Positions 45,501 to 58,231 of a stretch of DNA of 64,000 bases are shown piece after piece (position 1 is the first letter of the stretch; every line of letters starts with the position of its first letter). This DNA is from Scleroderma bovista (taxonomy: Eukaryota; Basidiomycota; Agaricomycetes; Boletales; Sclerodermataceae). The position numbers and the translations under genes were made by a program. The notes beneath the pieces were generated by a model that was not told the DNA's origin, did not search any database, and saw only the letters and a program-made list of their open reading frames with translations. Location of the stretch: contig JAYMGJ010000216.1 of assembly GCA_037178675.1 (NCBI GenBank), positions 62,001 to 126,000 on the forward strand, given 5' to 3'.

Positions 45501-46828
45501 CGCCGCATGGCGAACCCAGTGTATTGGTCGTTGCCTGGGGTGTAACCCCTGAGGTATTGGGATTGTCTCCCTCGATTACCGTCGGCCCTTTGGCTGTCAC
45601 GGATTCGGTTTTGGTTCGTTTCTGCCATGGCTGACTCATGTTCACTTGGACGATAGCTCGAATCGGAGGGAGGACCTCCAGGGGGTCCTGGTGGGCCATG
45701 AGGCGGTCCGCCTCCTCCTCTAGTTGCATTTCTCCTATTGGGAGGATCCCCCCCTAGGTTTTCGTTGTTATCGTCCCTGTTTGGGGCTCCATCGTCCCTG
45801 TCATCTTCTCCATCACCTCCTTGTGGATCATCACCACCGTCGGGGTTGCACCCCTTATTTCCCGGCTGTCGAGCGTGCTGGTTCCTGGTCCTGCGCATCA
45901 TCTCTGACGCTTGGTCACCGTAAAGGTGCCTCATGATATCCTCTTCACGTCCGGAGAGGTACACGGGTCGCCTCTGCTCGTTGGAGGCTCGATTCTGGTT
46001 CCTAATGGGTGGTGTACCCAAGTTTCCTTCCTGGTTGTTGGTTAATGCTCGCGCTCTCCGCGCATTTTCGATTTCTTGCGCTAAGTTGCGCATGCCCCTA
46101 TTACTCATTACTGGGCTCGTCGCCCGACTTCCTGAGGTCTCCCTCTTGACAATCACACTCTCTTGATCTTCGTCTCCAGGGGACTCAGATCCCCCTCTGA
46201 ACTCCTCAAGAAGTTGACGCAGGCGTTGGAATTGTCGAGCATGATGCTCATTTGGTCTTACGCTGTGATTGTCGAAGAGGATATTATCCTCGTATTCCCA
46301 CCACTGGTTCTCAACGTCACACAGGTATTCCTGCATATACTGGAGAGCCTGTTCTCGGCTCGCGGGTGCTTCGGGAGTATTGTGCGTCTCCAACGCTCTT
46401 ATGGCTTCACAGGCGGCTTGCCCAATAGTAGAGGATGTGTCCTCTTCCATCGGGGTATCATTCCCAAAGCTCATCACTCTCAATGTATTTCTACTCGTTA
46501 GAGGGCTATCCTCAATGGGCACAGTGCCTATAACGAAGCTTCCGGGGATGTGATCCCCTCCAGTATAGTTACCACCTGCTCGGGGCGATCTTACCATAAC
46601 CGGTGGTGCTTCTATGGGCGTCTGTCGGACATTAATGTCCTGATCGCGTTGATCTGCGCCTTGTCTGAGGTCCCTAGTGGGTCCTCCAGTGGTCCTTTGG
46701 CATTGGGTATCCTCGGATCTGGGTTGATCACCCTGGATAAAATTTTCGTTGCTTTGGGGTGGGTCCCCAGGCAGTTGTTCCGCGTTGTGCATCATGCGCG
46801 CGGTTGCTCGGGTGATGGTTCGACTCAT
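39575..46828 (-). pseudogene. element A gag-pol polyprotein
   Basis: One continuous frame of 2,418 codons from ATG 46828 (MSRTITRATARMMHN) to the stop at 39575, broken only by TGA at 42913-42911, 42745-42743 and 42568-42566. Order: long low-complexity gag (about 800 residues) with capsid-like KYGGQDDMEKFNDWLTQLL; zinc knuckle (CYNCGNEGHLASEC, near 44560); aspartic protease (MVDTGITGNFLS near 43280, ILGIPFLW); reverse transcriptase (YLDDLFVYS near 42165); RNase H (TDHEALGYL); integrase HHCC and D-D-E (AMDFVGPF, VSDRDMKF, ASECAIRT); chromodomain (EIEWVVDEVLAHRW to LVKWNLGDTTWEP). With the TGA codons read through, nothing is missing. Confidence 0.9.
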
Positions 46829-46856
46829 TGAATACGTAGATGGATGTTCAAAAAAG

Positions 46857-47037
46857 TTTAAGGTGGTTGGTAGCTTCTCTGATCCTCACTCAACACAGAA
46901 CACGACCAATGTGTATTCTTTGAGTATGTAGGATAATAAGAAGTAAGTCTTATATTACATAACAAGAAGCAATTAAATAGGAAAAAAAGTATTACATAAG
47001 TAAACAAATATGGGTGACCCCTAAGGGCACCCTTACA
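46857..47037 (-). repeat. 5' LTR of element A
   Basis: 181 bp, nearly identical to 27819-27999. The gag ATG is only 28 bp downstream, leaving very little leader. Confidence 0.9.
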
Positions 47038-47042
47038 CTGTG

Positions 47043-49124
47043 ACATCAATGGAATGCAAACAAACTTTCATCAATGCTTTAGAGTCATTTCCGGTCCATT
47101 GCTTGAAATGGCGACCCTCAGGAAAGTGACGAAGCCCTGCAAAGGGGGCTATAGCGGCAATCCTAGAATACCATACATCAGATAAGACAAATTGGAATTG
47201 CGAAAGCGGCGTACCTCCTATCAATGTCATCCAGGATTGCATTAGCCAGAACTGTGGTATGTACAGCTTTCAAGTAGCTCTCAACCCACTCAACCAGGTG
47301 ATCCTTAAAAATCCCTTTGATGATCTGGTGTAATAGGTCAGGTGCAATGAGTTCATATATATCGGCACGAGGAAAGTCATTGGTGAATGGCTGTGGAAAG
47401 GTTCAACACTCAATCAATGCCTGACGGAATTGACAACAAGCTCACGACTAGGTCTCCGACAATGCCATACTTGTCCCACATTTCCTGGTACTCGAGTTCA
47501 TCAATAACTGCATCTGTGTGTGTCCGATTCCGATAGAGTGCATCTGCATCAAGATCACTCTTTCGTGCAAGACATCTATTATTATAGTCAGTAGTCTGTA
47601 AACCTTAGATGGCACAAGAACTTACTTCGCACACCAACCCCGAACAATGCATGCCAGGAGGACTTGTTCCTCGTAGTCAGCAATGTAAGGCCCAAGGCCA
47701 AAAATCACACGGCGGTAGTGTCCGTCACCAAACCGCATGACTTCTGGCTTAGTCATTGCAGGCTTCAGGTTGCGAAGGATATGGGCAAGTGATGTGTGGT
47801 AAAGCTGTCGTTGGAACTTCCAGAATGCAGGAGTAGGGGCATGTTCTTTGTCCGCTGGCAAGCACCCAGGGCATTGGTTTAGTTCAGCAGGAATCAAGAT
47901 TAGGTGAATACTTACTATGTGGAATTGCAAGGAAACCGATGAGCACAACGCCGTTGCGATGTGCACGACGAGTCTTGTTCCGAATATTACCTATCGAAAG
48001 GTACAGGGGATAGTAGTCATTTTGACCCGTTGCAACCGAAACGGTTGTCTTGTCACTGCCCAGAATGACAGGTACAAATGTAGAGCCATGGGTTTCTGGA
48101 TCCTGTGCAATTATATCCTGTTCAAAGGGCTGTGAGCAGAAAGTAAAAACAAGGATAGTGAGTACATACTGCCTGTTTCCAGGCCCAATCAGCGGACATG
48201 AAGTCCTCCCATCGTCGCTCATCTGTTGTACTATCATACTCCCGAAATGGTTGGTAATCAATGTCATCCGCAAAATCCAGCCGAGAAAGCATTTCATGGA
48301 TAACCTCCTTAGGATCCCGGTACCAGACATTGTACGTATCGTTCATCCATGGTGGCACATCCTCAGTTGGTTTTTCGCCACAGTAGGACACATGAAAGCT
48401 CTCCCATTTCACGTCACCAAGTGGAGTACTATCAATTGTCTTGTACATTTCAGCACAGTCCCTGAAGACTCCCTGGCCAGTACTGAGAAGTGTTGCATTC
48501 CAGATGTTCAGCAGTTCGTTAATATTGGCAGCAGACATTTGGCTGCATGTGAAGAGGAAGTTGGCAAGCTCAAATTCTGTACGCATTGAATATGGCGACC
48601 AATCATTGGCCGGTTCTTCTGGAATGGGTTCGGCAGGATCACCAGTGGGGAGGAAGTTTCCCGATGCATCACATGGGCGCCCTATACAATATTCCATCAT
48701 GTATTAAAATTTAAAGGTCTTATACTACGCAATATGCACCAGTGAGCTTTGGGTGGAAATTTCGATAATATTTGTCACCCTCGCTGAAAAATTCGGCACA
48801 AACTTGAGGCTCAGTTGGAGGGGCGTCTTCATTGTCGAACTGGGGTGCCCACTCTGCTTCCTGTTTGGGTTCATGTTCTTCCACCCGTTCATGTTCTTGT
48901 CTTTCATCCTGTCCACATGCTTGTTCGTGTGCCTGTGGAGCCGGCAGAGTGGAATGGCGAGCGTTCAGGTGCTGAGTCAGACCAGACTTGTTTTTGAACC
49001 ATCAATGACACCCAAGCTTGGGACAGGGAAGGTAGGGGAGAGTTTGTGTGGGGGACATCCTGTCAGGTAGATTCTGAGTAAGGAAGAAGATTTATATGGA
49101 TAGGAATAACTTACCGTCAGGCAT
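47043..49124 (-). pseudogene. Plavaka-type transposase, N-terminal half (piece 1)
   Basis: Starts near ATG 49124 or 49058. An N-terminal C2H2-like finger (CPKLGCH, then WFKNKSGLTQHLNARH) contains TGA at 49004-49002 where Arg is expected. Then follow EGDKYYRNFHPKLTG; after an intron YCIGRPCDASGNFLP, KTIDSTPLGDVKWESF, NVWYRDPKEVIHEML; after another intron HGSTFVPVILGSDKTTVS, QNDYYPLYLSIGNIRN, GVVLIGFLAIP; later FWKFQRQLYHTSLAHIL, FPRADIYELIAPDLLHQ, VEWVESYLKAVH and FPEGRHFKQWTGNDSKALMK. These are Plavaka-family blocks. The fragment ends at a 5' splice site (47065), and the intron is occupied by element A. Confidence 0.85.
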
Positions 49125-49260
49125 AGTCGAAAAAATAAAACTCCATGACACTAGTAGGGCCAGGGAAGGGGCGAAGCATACATAATGTTTGCTTTTTTTC
49201 TTTTTTTTTTCCCTCGTTCCCTCTGTTCTCCCATTTTGCCATTCACTCATCAGTCAGCAG

Positions 49261-51641
49261 ATGTCATCAATGGTGCAAGGCAGTATGGACAACTTACCAT
49301 CTGTGGATGACCCCACTGAGAGTCTCTCAAGTGGCCGCCCGAAACGCCGAGCAGCAAATGTGCACCCAGGTAGAGTGCTCCTGGAAGGTCAGACAAAAAG
49401 ACATACCAGTGCACAGAAGCAAGCCGATGACGACTCTGCTCGGGAAGCCCTGGCTGCGAAGGTTGCCACATTACAAAAGGGCCACCAACAAGTCAGTGAC
49501 ATTGAAGAGCAGATGAAAATGGATCAAGGAAACGATACGTTCGTGATCGCTAGGCCACTGAAGCCACATCCTCGCCCTTGTGTTCGTGCTGCCAACATGG
49601 CTGTGACGAAAGAGAACAGCAATAACAATAACACTGGCAATATTGGTATGTGGTGCCTTTATGCAAGAGTACATTAGATTGATCCCATCCATAGAAGCAA
49701 ATAAATCACTTACTCCTGCAGCGGACAACGATGCCACCCATGGGACTATGGTGATAGAGAAAGTGAAGGTGACAAAGCCAGCACTTCAAGAAGTGGCATG
49801 GAAGGCCACATTGTCATCAACACGTGATAAGACTCGTGGCACCGACTCATTGATGTGCGTTTTGATTTCTCTCTTCATGTTGATCCTGTCTGAGGCAACA
49901 CTTTTCTTTGTTAATGTGATAACAAATGGTAGCTCGGACGAGAAAGCTGCTCTATCCAAACGCGTGACAACCTGGATTAGCTCAAGTGCTGCAAGTCCTC
50001 CAAGTCGTACATCAACTGTTCCTCCTCCATCATCAAGTAGTTTGGCTTCGAAACCCAGTCATGTTGAGTCCTACTCTATGCCAGATGTTCCTATTCACTC
50101 GCCTCCTGAAGATCTCATGGATGAGAGTCCAGAGGTGCCGGTAGCAATTGACGCCAAGACACTTGGTTTTGTTCTTGTGAGTATTCTTCTAACTACATGA
50201 ATAAGACACTCACATGGATAGTCTCAATGCACGGCTGCACTGGAGAATGACCATGAGGCCAACTATGCCAGCATGGGAGGTACCAGCACCAAGAGGAAGG
50301 TGCCGAGTGACTATGTCTCGTCCTCAGAGGCTGAGCTCAGCAATATTGCTGATAACGAGTTGGATAAGGCCATCCGAGTACATCAAGCACAGCAAGGAGA
50401 CCGACGTATCACTGTCCAGGTATGAATGATGGTTAGTATCTACACAATCCTTACTGATTGTATTTCTTTTCAGACATCAATTGCGGTTACTGATGCTGCA
50501 CCCAAGAAGATCAAAATCAATCCTTCTAATTCACTGTCAAGCTTATCTAGCTTATTGAGCAACATGCCATTTGTAGCGGGCATGAAATCTAGGGACAACT
50601 CGCCAAGTCAGTCCCTTGCTGACCCTGCACGTGATGACTTCAAAAGTGGAGATAGTATTCCCTCGAATCTACATAGAGACCAGAATTGGTGTAAGGAAGT
50701 CATTCCGACTCTGATCCTATGGGCCAGAAATCAAGATGACCCATTCAACATTTCCAAGCAGGACATCTGTGAGGTTTTGCAGAAGATCGTGCCATTTGTT
50801 TACCCCATGCTCAAGAATACTGCCTCTTCGATTCATATCAACTCAGCTATGGTATCTGTGGGAAGTACTCTAAATTCATACCCATCATGCTTGCTGAGCC
50901 CATTATAGGCATATCAACGTTTATGTGACTGGAGGCATGGATTCACCTCTGCGGCTGTGGTGCAACTCACCGCCTTCTTCACCAGTACTACACCTCCAGA
51001 TCCAAATCCTTCAGGTTCTGTGGCACTCCTACTTGACCGTTTTAGCTTCCTGTACATGGACATGGATCCCAGCGAGCCTGACAACATGTTTCGCTCTGGT
51101 TTTGTGCAGCAACTGTTCCAGACGAGCCACTTGAATGCAATTAAAGGGCACGTTTGAGTACCCACCCTTGACACAGACTCTTTGGTGGAACATGGTGTGA
51201 TCGGTGCCCTTGGGCTTTGTGGGGCAGTGGTAATGTTTAAAGGATTGTTGTCAAAGTTATTGAATTGATTCATTTTTTTAGATCCTACAAGGACTGACTC
51301 TTATTAAATCCGGCGATATCGACCTCAATCTTTCAATCACATCTAAGGGTAGCATCAGCAAGGTGACAACAAGAAATGTGCAGACCCCGATGAAACTCAA
51401 CATGTCCTCAGGCAAGGACAGCACAACTGAATGCGCATTCTCGGAGAAACACTGGGGGGAGAAGACGAGGAAGTTGACTGCCACTGCCAAGAGGAGAACC
51501 ACAGCTCAGTTGAAGGATATTGTAAAAGAGGCATGTACTTTTGGCATAGTGGTTAAGTATGACCCAGATGCATTGAGCAATGCAGGATCTGAAGATGAAT
51601 TCAATCTTATTTGTAGGTGCCTTTTTTTTACTAATCGTTAG
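49261..51641 (+). pseudogene. DUF6532-type protein gene
   Basis: The start ATG 49261 (MSSMVQGSMDNLPSVDD) is followed by a disordered Ser/Pro-rich N-terminal half over several exons (introns about 49650-49720, 49855-49970, 50177-50219, 50420-50474). The conserved domain reads WCKEVIPTLILWARNQDDP, EVLQKIVPFVYP, (intron 50852-50907) AYQRLCDWRHGFTSAA, FLYMDMDPSEPDNMFRSG, FVQQLFQTSHLNAIKG, then TGA at 51155-51157, VPTLDTDSLVEHGVIGALGL, and after an intron LQGLTLIKSGDIDL. This matches the DUF6532 pattern common in agaricomycetes (function unknown). The single stop is explained by CGA to TGA. It is divergent from the Plavaka gene, with only about 137 bp between starts. Confidence 0.7.
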
Positions 51642-52240
51642 TGGCACTACTCAATGAAGACTTCACTTTCCAGGATTGCATCTAGCTCACATTTCATTTT
51701 GATACCCGCTTTCAATATATGATGCTCTCATTTCTTTGCTTTTACTATTATTGCATTCCTTGTTTAATGACCATTTTCATTCATCCCACAGTCGTTTCAT
51801 CTATCCATCCGCATTCATTACTAGTCGCTCTTTTTAATACCATTTGTCCGTTTCGTGATCCACTTATCTGCTACTTGGCATGTCTGGAATGAAATGTGCA
51901 AGCATGCTACTCACTTTCCAAGTAAGAAATAAGCAAGGGATAAGTTGAAAATAAGTGCGACAAGCATGGGCTAAGTAGATGTTAAGTGTAGAGATCTACT
52001 TGTACTACTTATCTGTCAAGTCTGTCAAGTGACAACAAAGTGGCTGCTAAGTTTAGGTTAAGCGATGTCACGTTTTGCTGATGTGTCCTTTAGGTCCACT
52101 GTAGCAACCCCCCAACACACTTTTTCCAAGATGAAGTGCTTTAAGTGGTGTTGGTTTTGAAGAGATATGTTCAAGACCTGGATGATCTGTTTGCTTGTAA
52201 GTTGGAGATGTCATGTTGACAGGGGATGCCCATGTGACTG
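51642..52240. other. stretch without a gene
   Basis: Contains irregular AAGT/CTTATC/TAAGTAGA words (51900-52040) that could be subterminal repeats of the Plavaka element. I could not match them to an inverted partner on the left. Confidence 0.35.
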
Positions 52241-52390
52241 CTAGCATGAAGTCATCATGGTCACAGTCATTGGGTCCAGTCCATTGCATTCTCTCCTGAT
52301 GGGAAAAAATTGTATCATGCTCATCTGATAAGACTATAAGAGTTTGGGATGCCAATACAGGTGCTGAGGTGTCCAGATTGGTGATCCATT
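52241..52390 (+). pseudogene. WD40-repeat remnant
   Basis: The frame reads KIVSCSSDKTIRVWDANTG, an almost canonical WD40 blade end. The preceding GPVHCI and FSPDGKK are in shifted frames. It is one isolated repeat with frameshifts, probably left over from a WD40 or STAND-type gene. Confidence 0.6.
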
Positions 52391-52639
52391 CCATGGTCAT
52401 ACTTTGCAAAACTATGTGGAAAAAGTCATTCACCTGCTTTGCTCTCCTGGGAATTGCTGGACAGGACCCCTAGAAGTGGCCCTAGACACATTTAGTAATA
52501 GTAGTTAGTATTAGTTGCTACTTCTTGCCCACTTCAACATATCTCTCCATGCTTCAAAAAGATGCTTCAGACAACCTGAGAAGTTGTATCTTTTCCATTG
52601 CATGTATGTAGTTCCATCTAAAAACAATGTATTATCATT

Positions 52640-53000
52640 TCTACATACACATTGTATATCTATATACTTATACCGCCGCTACATGCGTGCTATAGTGGTG
52701 GTTGAGGGAGGTGGAGTGGTGGTGGTCGACGTGAGAAGGTGGAGTGGGAGAGGTGACGATCGACATGAGAGGATGGAAGAGTGGCGGTGGCCACGGCACT
52801 CGTCGCCGTCATTATCATCGCTGCGTGCGCGCGTGATGTGATAGTGGTTGACGCGAGAGGGCGGAGGTAGTGGTGATCGCATCTCAAGGTGTAGGTCAGC
52901 GTCGTCGTGTGCTGTACCAGTCGTGGTGGTCATCTCGCAGCGGCATTGGGTGGGTGGGTGTCGTTGTCATCATTATTCACGCAGTGGTGGTGGTAGTGGT
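52640..53000 (+). repeat. low-complexity GTGG/GACG-rich stretch
   Basis: Imperfect repeats of GTGGTGGT and GTCGACGTGAGAGG-like words upstream of the tubulin gene. Short ORFs here are artefacts of the simple sequence. Confidence 0.5.
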
Positions 53001-53185
53001 CGACTAGCCACGCACCTATAGGGTGAGCCTGGTGGTAGTACTTGTTGATGTCTCGCACCTGTTTCGTCATTGCGCGAGCCGCGGTTGTTGACAATGGTAT
53101 TGGTCGTCGTTGTCATCCCGTCGTGGGTGGTTGTGGATAGGAGCAGCGTGGAAGCCATACCGTTTGGCCTGGGCCCGGGGGTGTT

Positions 53186-53198
53186 GACTATATATAGC
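53186..53198 (+). promoter_or_regulatory. TATA box of the beta-tubulin gene
   Basis: GACTATATATAGC lies about 115 bp before the tubulin ATG on the coding strand, at a plausible distance for a core promoter. Confidence 0.55.
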
Positions 53199-53308
53199 AT
53201 TTCCGTCGGAGTTGGAAAATAGCAAGGCATTTTCCCCAGTAGTAATATCAGGGCTTTGCCTGCAGTGTACGGTCATTCCATAGATTCCGCCTTTCATCCA
53301 TTTTCATC

Positions 53309-55090
<1,782 letters not shown>

Positions 55091-56100
55091 ACACATCAAA
55101 AAGCGTCATGCACTTCACGATTCAATTCTTACTTTCTTGATGACGACAAAACTTAGGTGTTCCTTATATTGATGTTTTTCCTCGTCCCGATGCCGCTTCG
55201 ATTGTCTTTTTTTAATTCACGCCCCATCAACGTTTTACCCTACTAGTAGCAGAGATATCACAAGCTTTCATTTTGCTATCGGAAGGGCAGTGGCAGTACA
55301 AATCACCCGATAATGTGTGCGGACATCTTGGGTCTTTACATAAGCGAAGAAACCTAGTTTGCAGCCGCTTCACATTTGCCCAAAGTTCAAGCTGATCACC
55401 GTTTCAATGGTGACCCTCTGGACAGAGTCACAGGCGCGACAGTGCTATGTTATGTTCCTGTACCTTCAAAACCGATATTTTTATTTTCTATCATAACAAT
55501 CATTGATCAAATATTGGCTGAATATCGTTTCCTGTCTGCTCAGTGCTGAGGCGCACCGCTCATCTTTCTCGCCAGCTAGACTGATTGTCCTTGTACTCTC
55601 ATTGCAGGACTGCATGCAATCATGGAGCTCCTCTCGCGTTCCTCTAGACATTGCAATGATAAAATCATAGTATATAAGGGTGCGAGCGAGTCGCCAATTG
55701 ACTGTTATGTGAGTCTCCGGTTGTCTCGGTGGGATCATTCTCTTAAAGTTACAACTAGTATTATTATTCTCCGTTCTACTCTTGCACAACGCATCACCCG
55801 TGACTCGGAAGTTATTGCCTACCTGGCACTAGTGAAGTTCTGGCTGATTTCAGTTTACATTGAGTTGCTCATTGTTACACAGATTAAACTGCTCCTTCAT
55901 TCTTCCTCTGTCATCCTGACAGGACTCAGTTCCACTTTTCGCGTCTGTGAACTGTGCATCCATCTTGATCGAGCACTGAGTGTATATTTACTTCGGCCCT
56001 CGCTACAGACAGTGATCACCCAACCATTGGATAATATCCTTTATTACACTCCCAGTACTCGACACCACAGTGTAATAATGGACTTGGATAATGACATCAC
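55091..56100. other. intergenic stretch downstream of tubulin
   Basis: Begins with the tubulin 3' UTR. A 206-codon ORF at 55622-56242 has no family signature and no supporting context, so I do not call it. Confidence 0.4.
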
Positions 56101-57260
56101 TTGCTTGAAACAGGTAGCGTTGGCCCTTCATCTGGCGGGGACCCCGAACCCGTCCTATTTCTTATGGAACCCTTCAACAGCCTTTACGATCGAACCAGGC
56201 AAGCTGATTCATTCACCTGTCTTGAGGAGGCGATCGCCCTAGACCGTGAGGCATGTCCTTCGCATGATCGCCCATCGTCCCTCTATAAGCGTGTACGTTG
56301 CCTCCTCGCTCGGTGGGGTTGTGTTTGGGCTCTGTCCCCCTGGCGATCCGGATAGGCCTTCGTCCTTGCGCAGTGCCTACTTGCACAGTTCCGGAACGAG
56401 CATAGAGCGGAAGGTTTAGAAGACGCGATTGCTCTGGGATGAGAAGCTTGGGAGCTATGTCCATCTGGCCATTTCGAATCTCTACAACCTCGCAGTGTGC
56501 CTCGCCAACCGCTTTGACAGAGATGGCCGGAGGGAGGTCATAGGAGAGGTCATCACACTTGACCGTACTGCCATCGAACTTAGCTCTTTAGGTCATCCAG
56601 AGCGGCATTGCTTTCTCGACAAACTGGCATCTTAGTACATTCATGGGCGCTACCTCAGATCAGAAACCTGCTAAATTACTAAGACGCCATCAGACCGGAC
56701 TGCCTAGATTTTTCACCACTGGATTATTCAGACCGCTCCTCATCTCCCCATTCTCTTGCGTTGCGCCTCGCCACTTGGTTTGATAAAGATGGCCCGGATG
56801 AAAGACTCAGCAAATGACCTGCCTTCTGGCGGTGATGAAATCCACTATTGCGCATCTTTCCTTCATGACAACTGCTGGCTTGGATGAAGCCGTCATGTGC
56901 TTACAAAATTGCATTAAATCTTCGACTATCTGGCGATCCCGATCAGTTATCATCCCACCACTCCCTGCACTGTGCCTCGCCAACCAGTTGATAAGGATGG
57001 TCATGCGGAGGACATAAAAGATGCCACTACTTCTGGCCCGTCTTATTTGGAGGGCCTTCGCTCGTTTCACAGCTCATCAGCTGCATCGAGGAGCTCTTCC
57101 AGAAGCAGGATGCCATTTTTGATTTGGATGAGCTGGTCGTACTGCATCAAAATATCATCCTCCAGGCGGTCAGGCGCGATTTTGGTTGCTGCACGATCTT
57201 CGTCATTTAAACAAGGGGAAACTTGTAATGTATCATCTTCAAACCAGCTGCATCACAAAC
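56101..57260 (+). pseudogene. degenerate TPR-repeat gene (CHAT-associated type)
   Basis: Pieces in shifting frames match the 42-residue TPR unit of agaricomycete TPR/CHAT proteins: LEEAIALDREACPSHD near 56220, LEDAIAL and EAWELCPSGH near 56420, NLYNLAVCLANRFDRDG near 56480, SLALRLATWFDKDG near 56760, LDEAVMCLQN near 56880 and DLDELVVLHQNIIL near 57120. There are many stops and frameshifts. No CHAT protease domain is seen. In intact form such proteins are large repeat scaffolds. Confidence 0.65.
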
Positions 57261-58160
57261 ACCCTCCACTGGCAACATCATGGCAGGTCAATGTAGATGT
57301 CCAATGTCTGAAACATACCTTCATTGGACCTATCTTTATGTCCCACAGAGATAGGCAAGGCAGAAAGCCTGTTTACAACCAAGTGGGATCATCCATTTTG
57401 GTATATTATTTACAGTGTAGCTAAACCATATTAGAGAGGTCAGTATTTACTGCAGAAAATGGGACTGACTATAGCTGAGTTAGTGTCAAATTGCCGAGTT
57501 CAGTAGCATTGAAGAAATGAGCAGGAAAGGCCAGTGTCCCAAGTGCTGGTGGATTACTGTACCGTCTAATGTTCGCCCGGTTGTGTTGGAAAAGAACAGT
57601 AAGAGGGTTTCCATGCAGTCATGGTTGGGTTGCGATTCCTCCAAGCCCTAGTTTAGCTTCGGCCGAGACCGTTCCCCTGTGCAAGTTATATACATACCCT
57701 ACAGGAACCAAAAGGCCCACTAATCTCCTGTCATCGTGACATGAGTGCGTCTGTCCAATCGGACATAGCATTCCCGACCAATAAGCTGCTATTTTTGGCG
57801 ACAGTGAGTGCGACGTGGCATGGATGAATAGTTGTACGATGGACGAAAACGGTTTTCTATTGAGAACCAGAGTGTAGGATTCTACTGCATGGGTGCTCAG
57901 CACTTTCCTTCACGACGCACGTTCCGTTACTACCGTGGGATGTTGCGAGGGCCAGCACAGGAAGAACGGCGCTGGCAGGTGGTACATACCAGGGACATCG
58001 ATGCCAACGCAGGTCTTGCGACTGGGAAATGAGGACATATCATAGGCAGAGTGGACCTTTCGGGGGTCACCGGCCCAGACCAGGGTCAGGTGAAGATTGG
58101 GTGGAACAAACAAATGCAAATGGGACAGATCTTTGGAACTGGCTGCAACGATTAATTTTC
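57261..58160. other. intergenic region upstream of the CAD-type gene
   Basis: No recognisable gene. It probably contains the promoter of the gene at 58232. Confidence 0.4.
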
Positions 58161-58221
58161 TTCTCTTCTTTTCTCTCCACCGAAAACTACAAAAGCTTTC
58201 AGTGGAGGGAAAAGAAGAGAA
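58161..58221 (+). promoter_or_regulatory. 25-bp stem hairpin just before the CAD start codon
   Basis: Arms 58161-58185 and 58197-58221 pair over 25 positions with one U-G wobble and one C-A mismatch, around an 11-nt loop. The right arm ends 10 nt before the ATG at 58232. If present in the mRNA leader it should hinder scanning; alternatively, transcription starts within or after the left arm. Confidence 0.6.
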
Positions 58222-58231
58222 TCCAACTACC

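Larger units (their letters stand above)
27819..47037 (-). mobile_element. Ty3/gypsy chromodomain retrotransposon A (contains element B)
   Basis: Flanked by CTGTG duplications (27814-27818 and 47038-47042). It has 181-bp LTRs, a gag-pol frame, an additional ORF3, and a purine tract (AGGGGGAGGG, complement of 28000-28009) before the 3' LTR. It is 19.2 kb as found and about 10.7 kb without the nested element B (29956-38496). The insertion site lies inside a Plavaka intron. The LTRs differ at only about three positions, so the insertion is fairly young, yet the coding frames hold eight TGA stops. Confidence 0.92.

Noticed and set aside
39575..46828. UGA recoded as an amino acid in element A
   Set aside because: Possible in principle, but CpG-biased changes in B LTRs and in unrelated neighbouring genes make deamination the simpler explanation.
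5985..52240. Terminal inverted repeats of the whole Plavaka element
   Set aside because: I compared the outer flanks for CAC-type termini and shared words, but found no pair good enough to set the ends.
52679..53297. Several ORFs rich in Thr/His/Arg on the minus strand
   Set aside because: They come from GTGG/CCAC simple sequence in the tubulin promoter region.
55622..56242. 206-codon ORF between tubulin and CAD
   Set aside because: No motif, no neighbours supporting it, and its end overlaps the TPR remnant in another frame.
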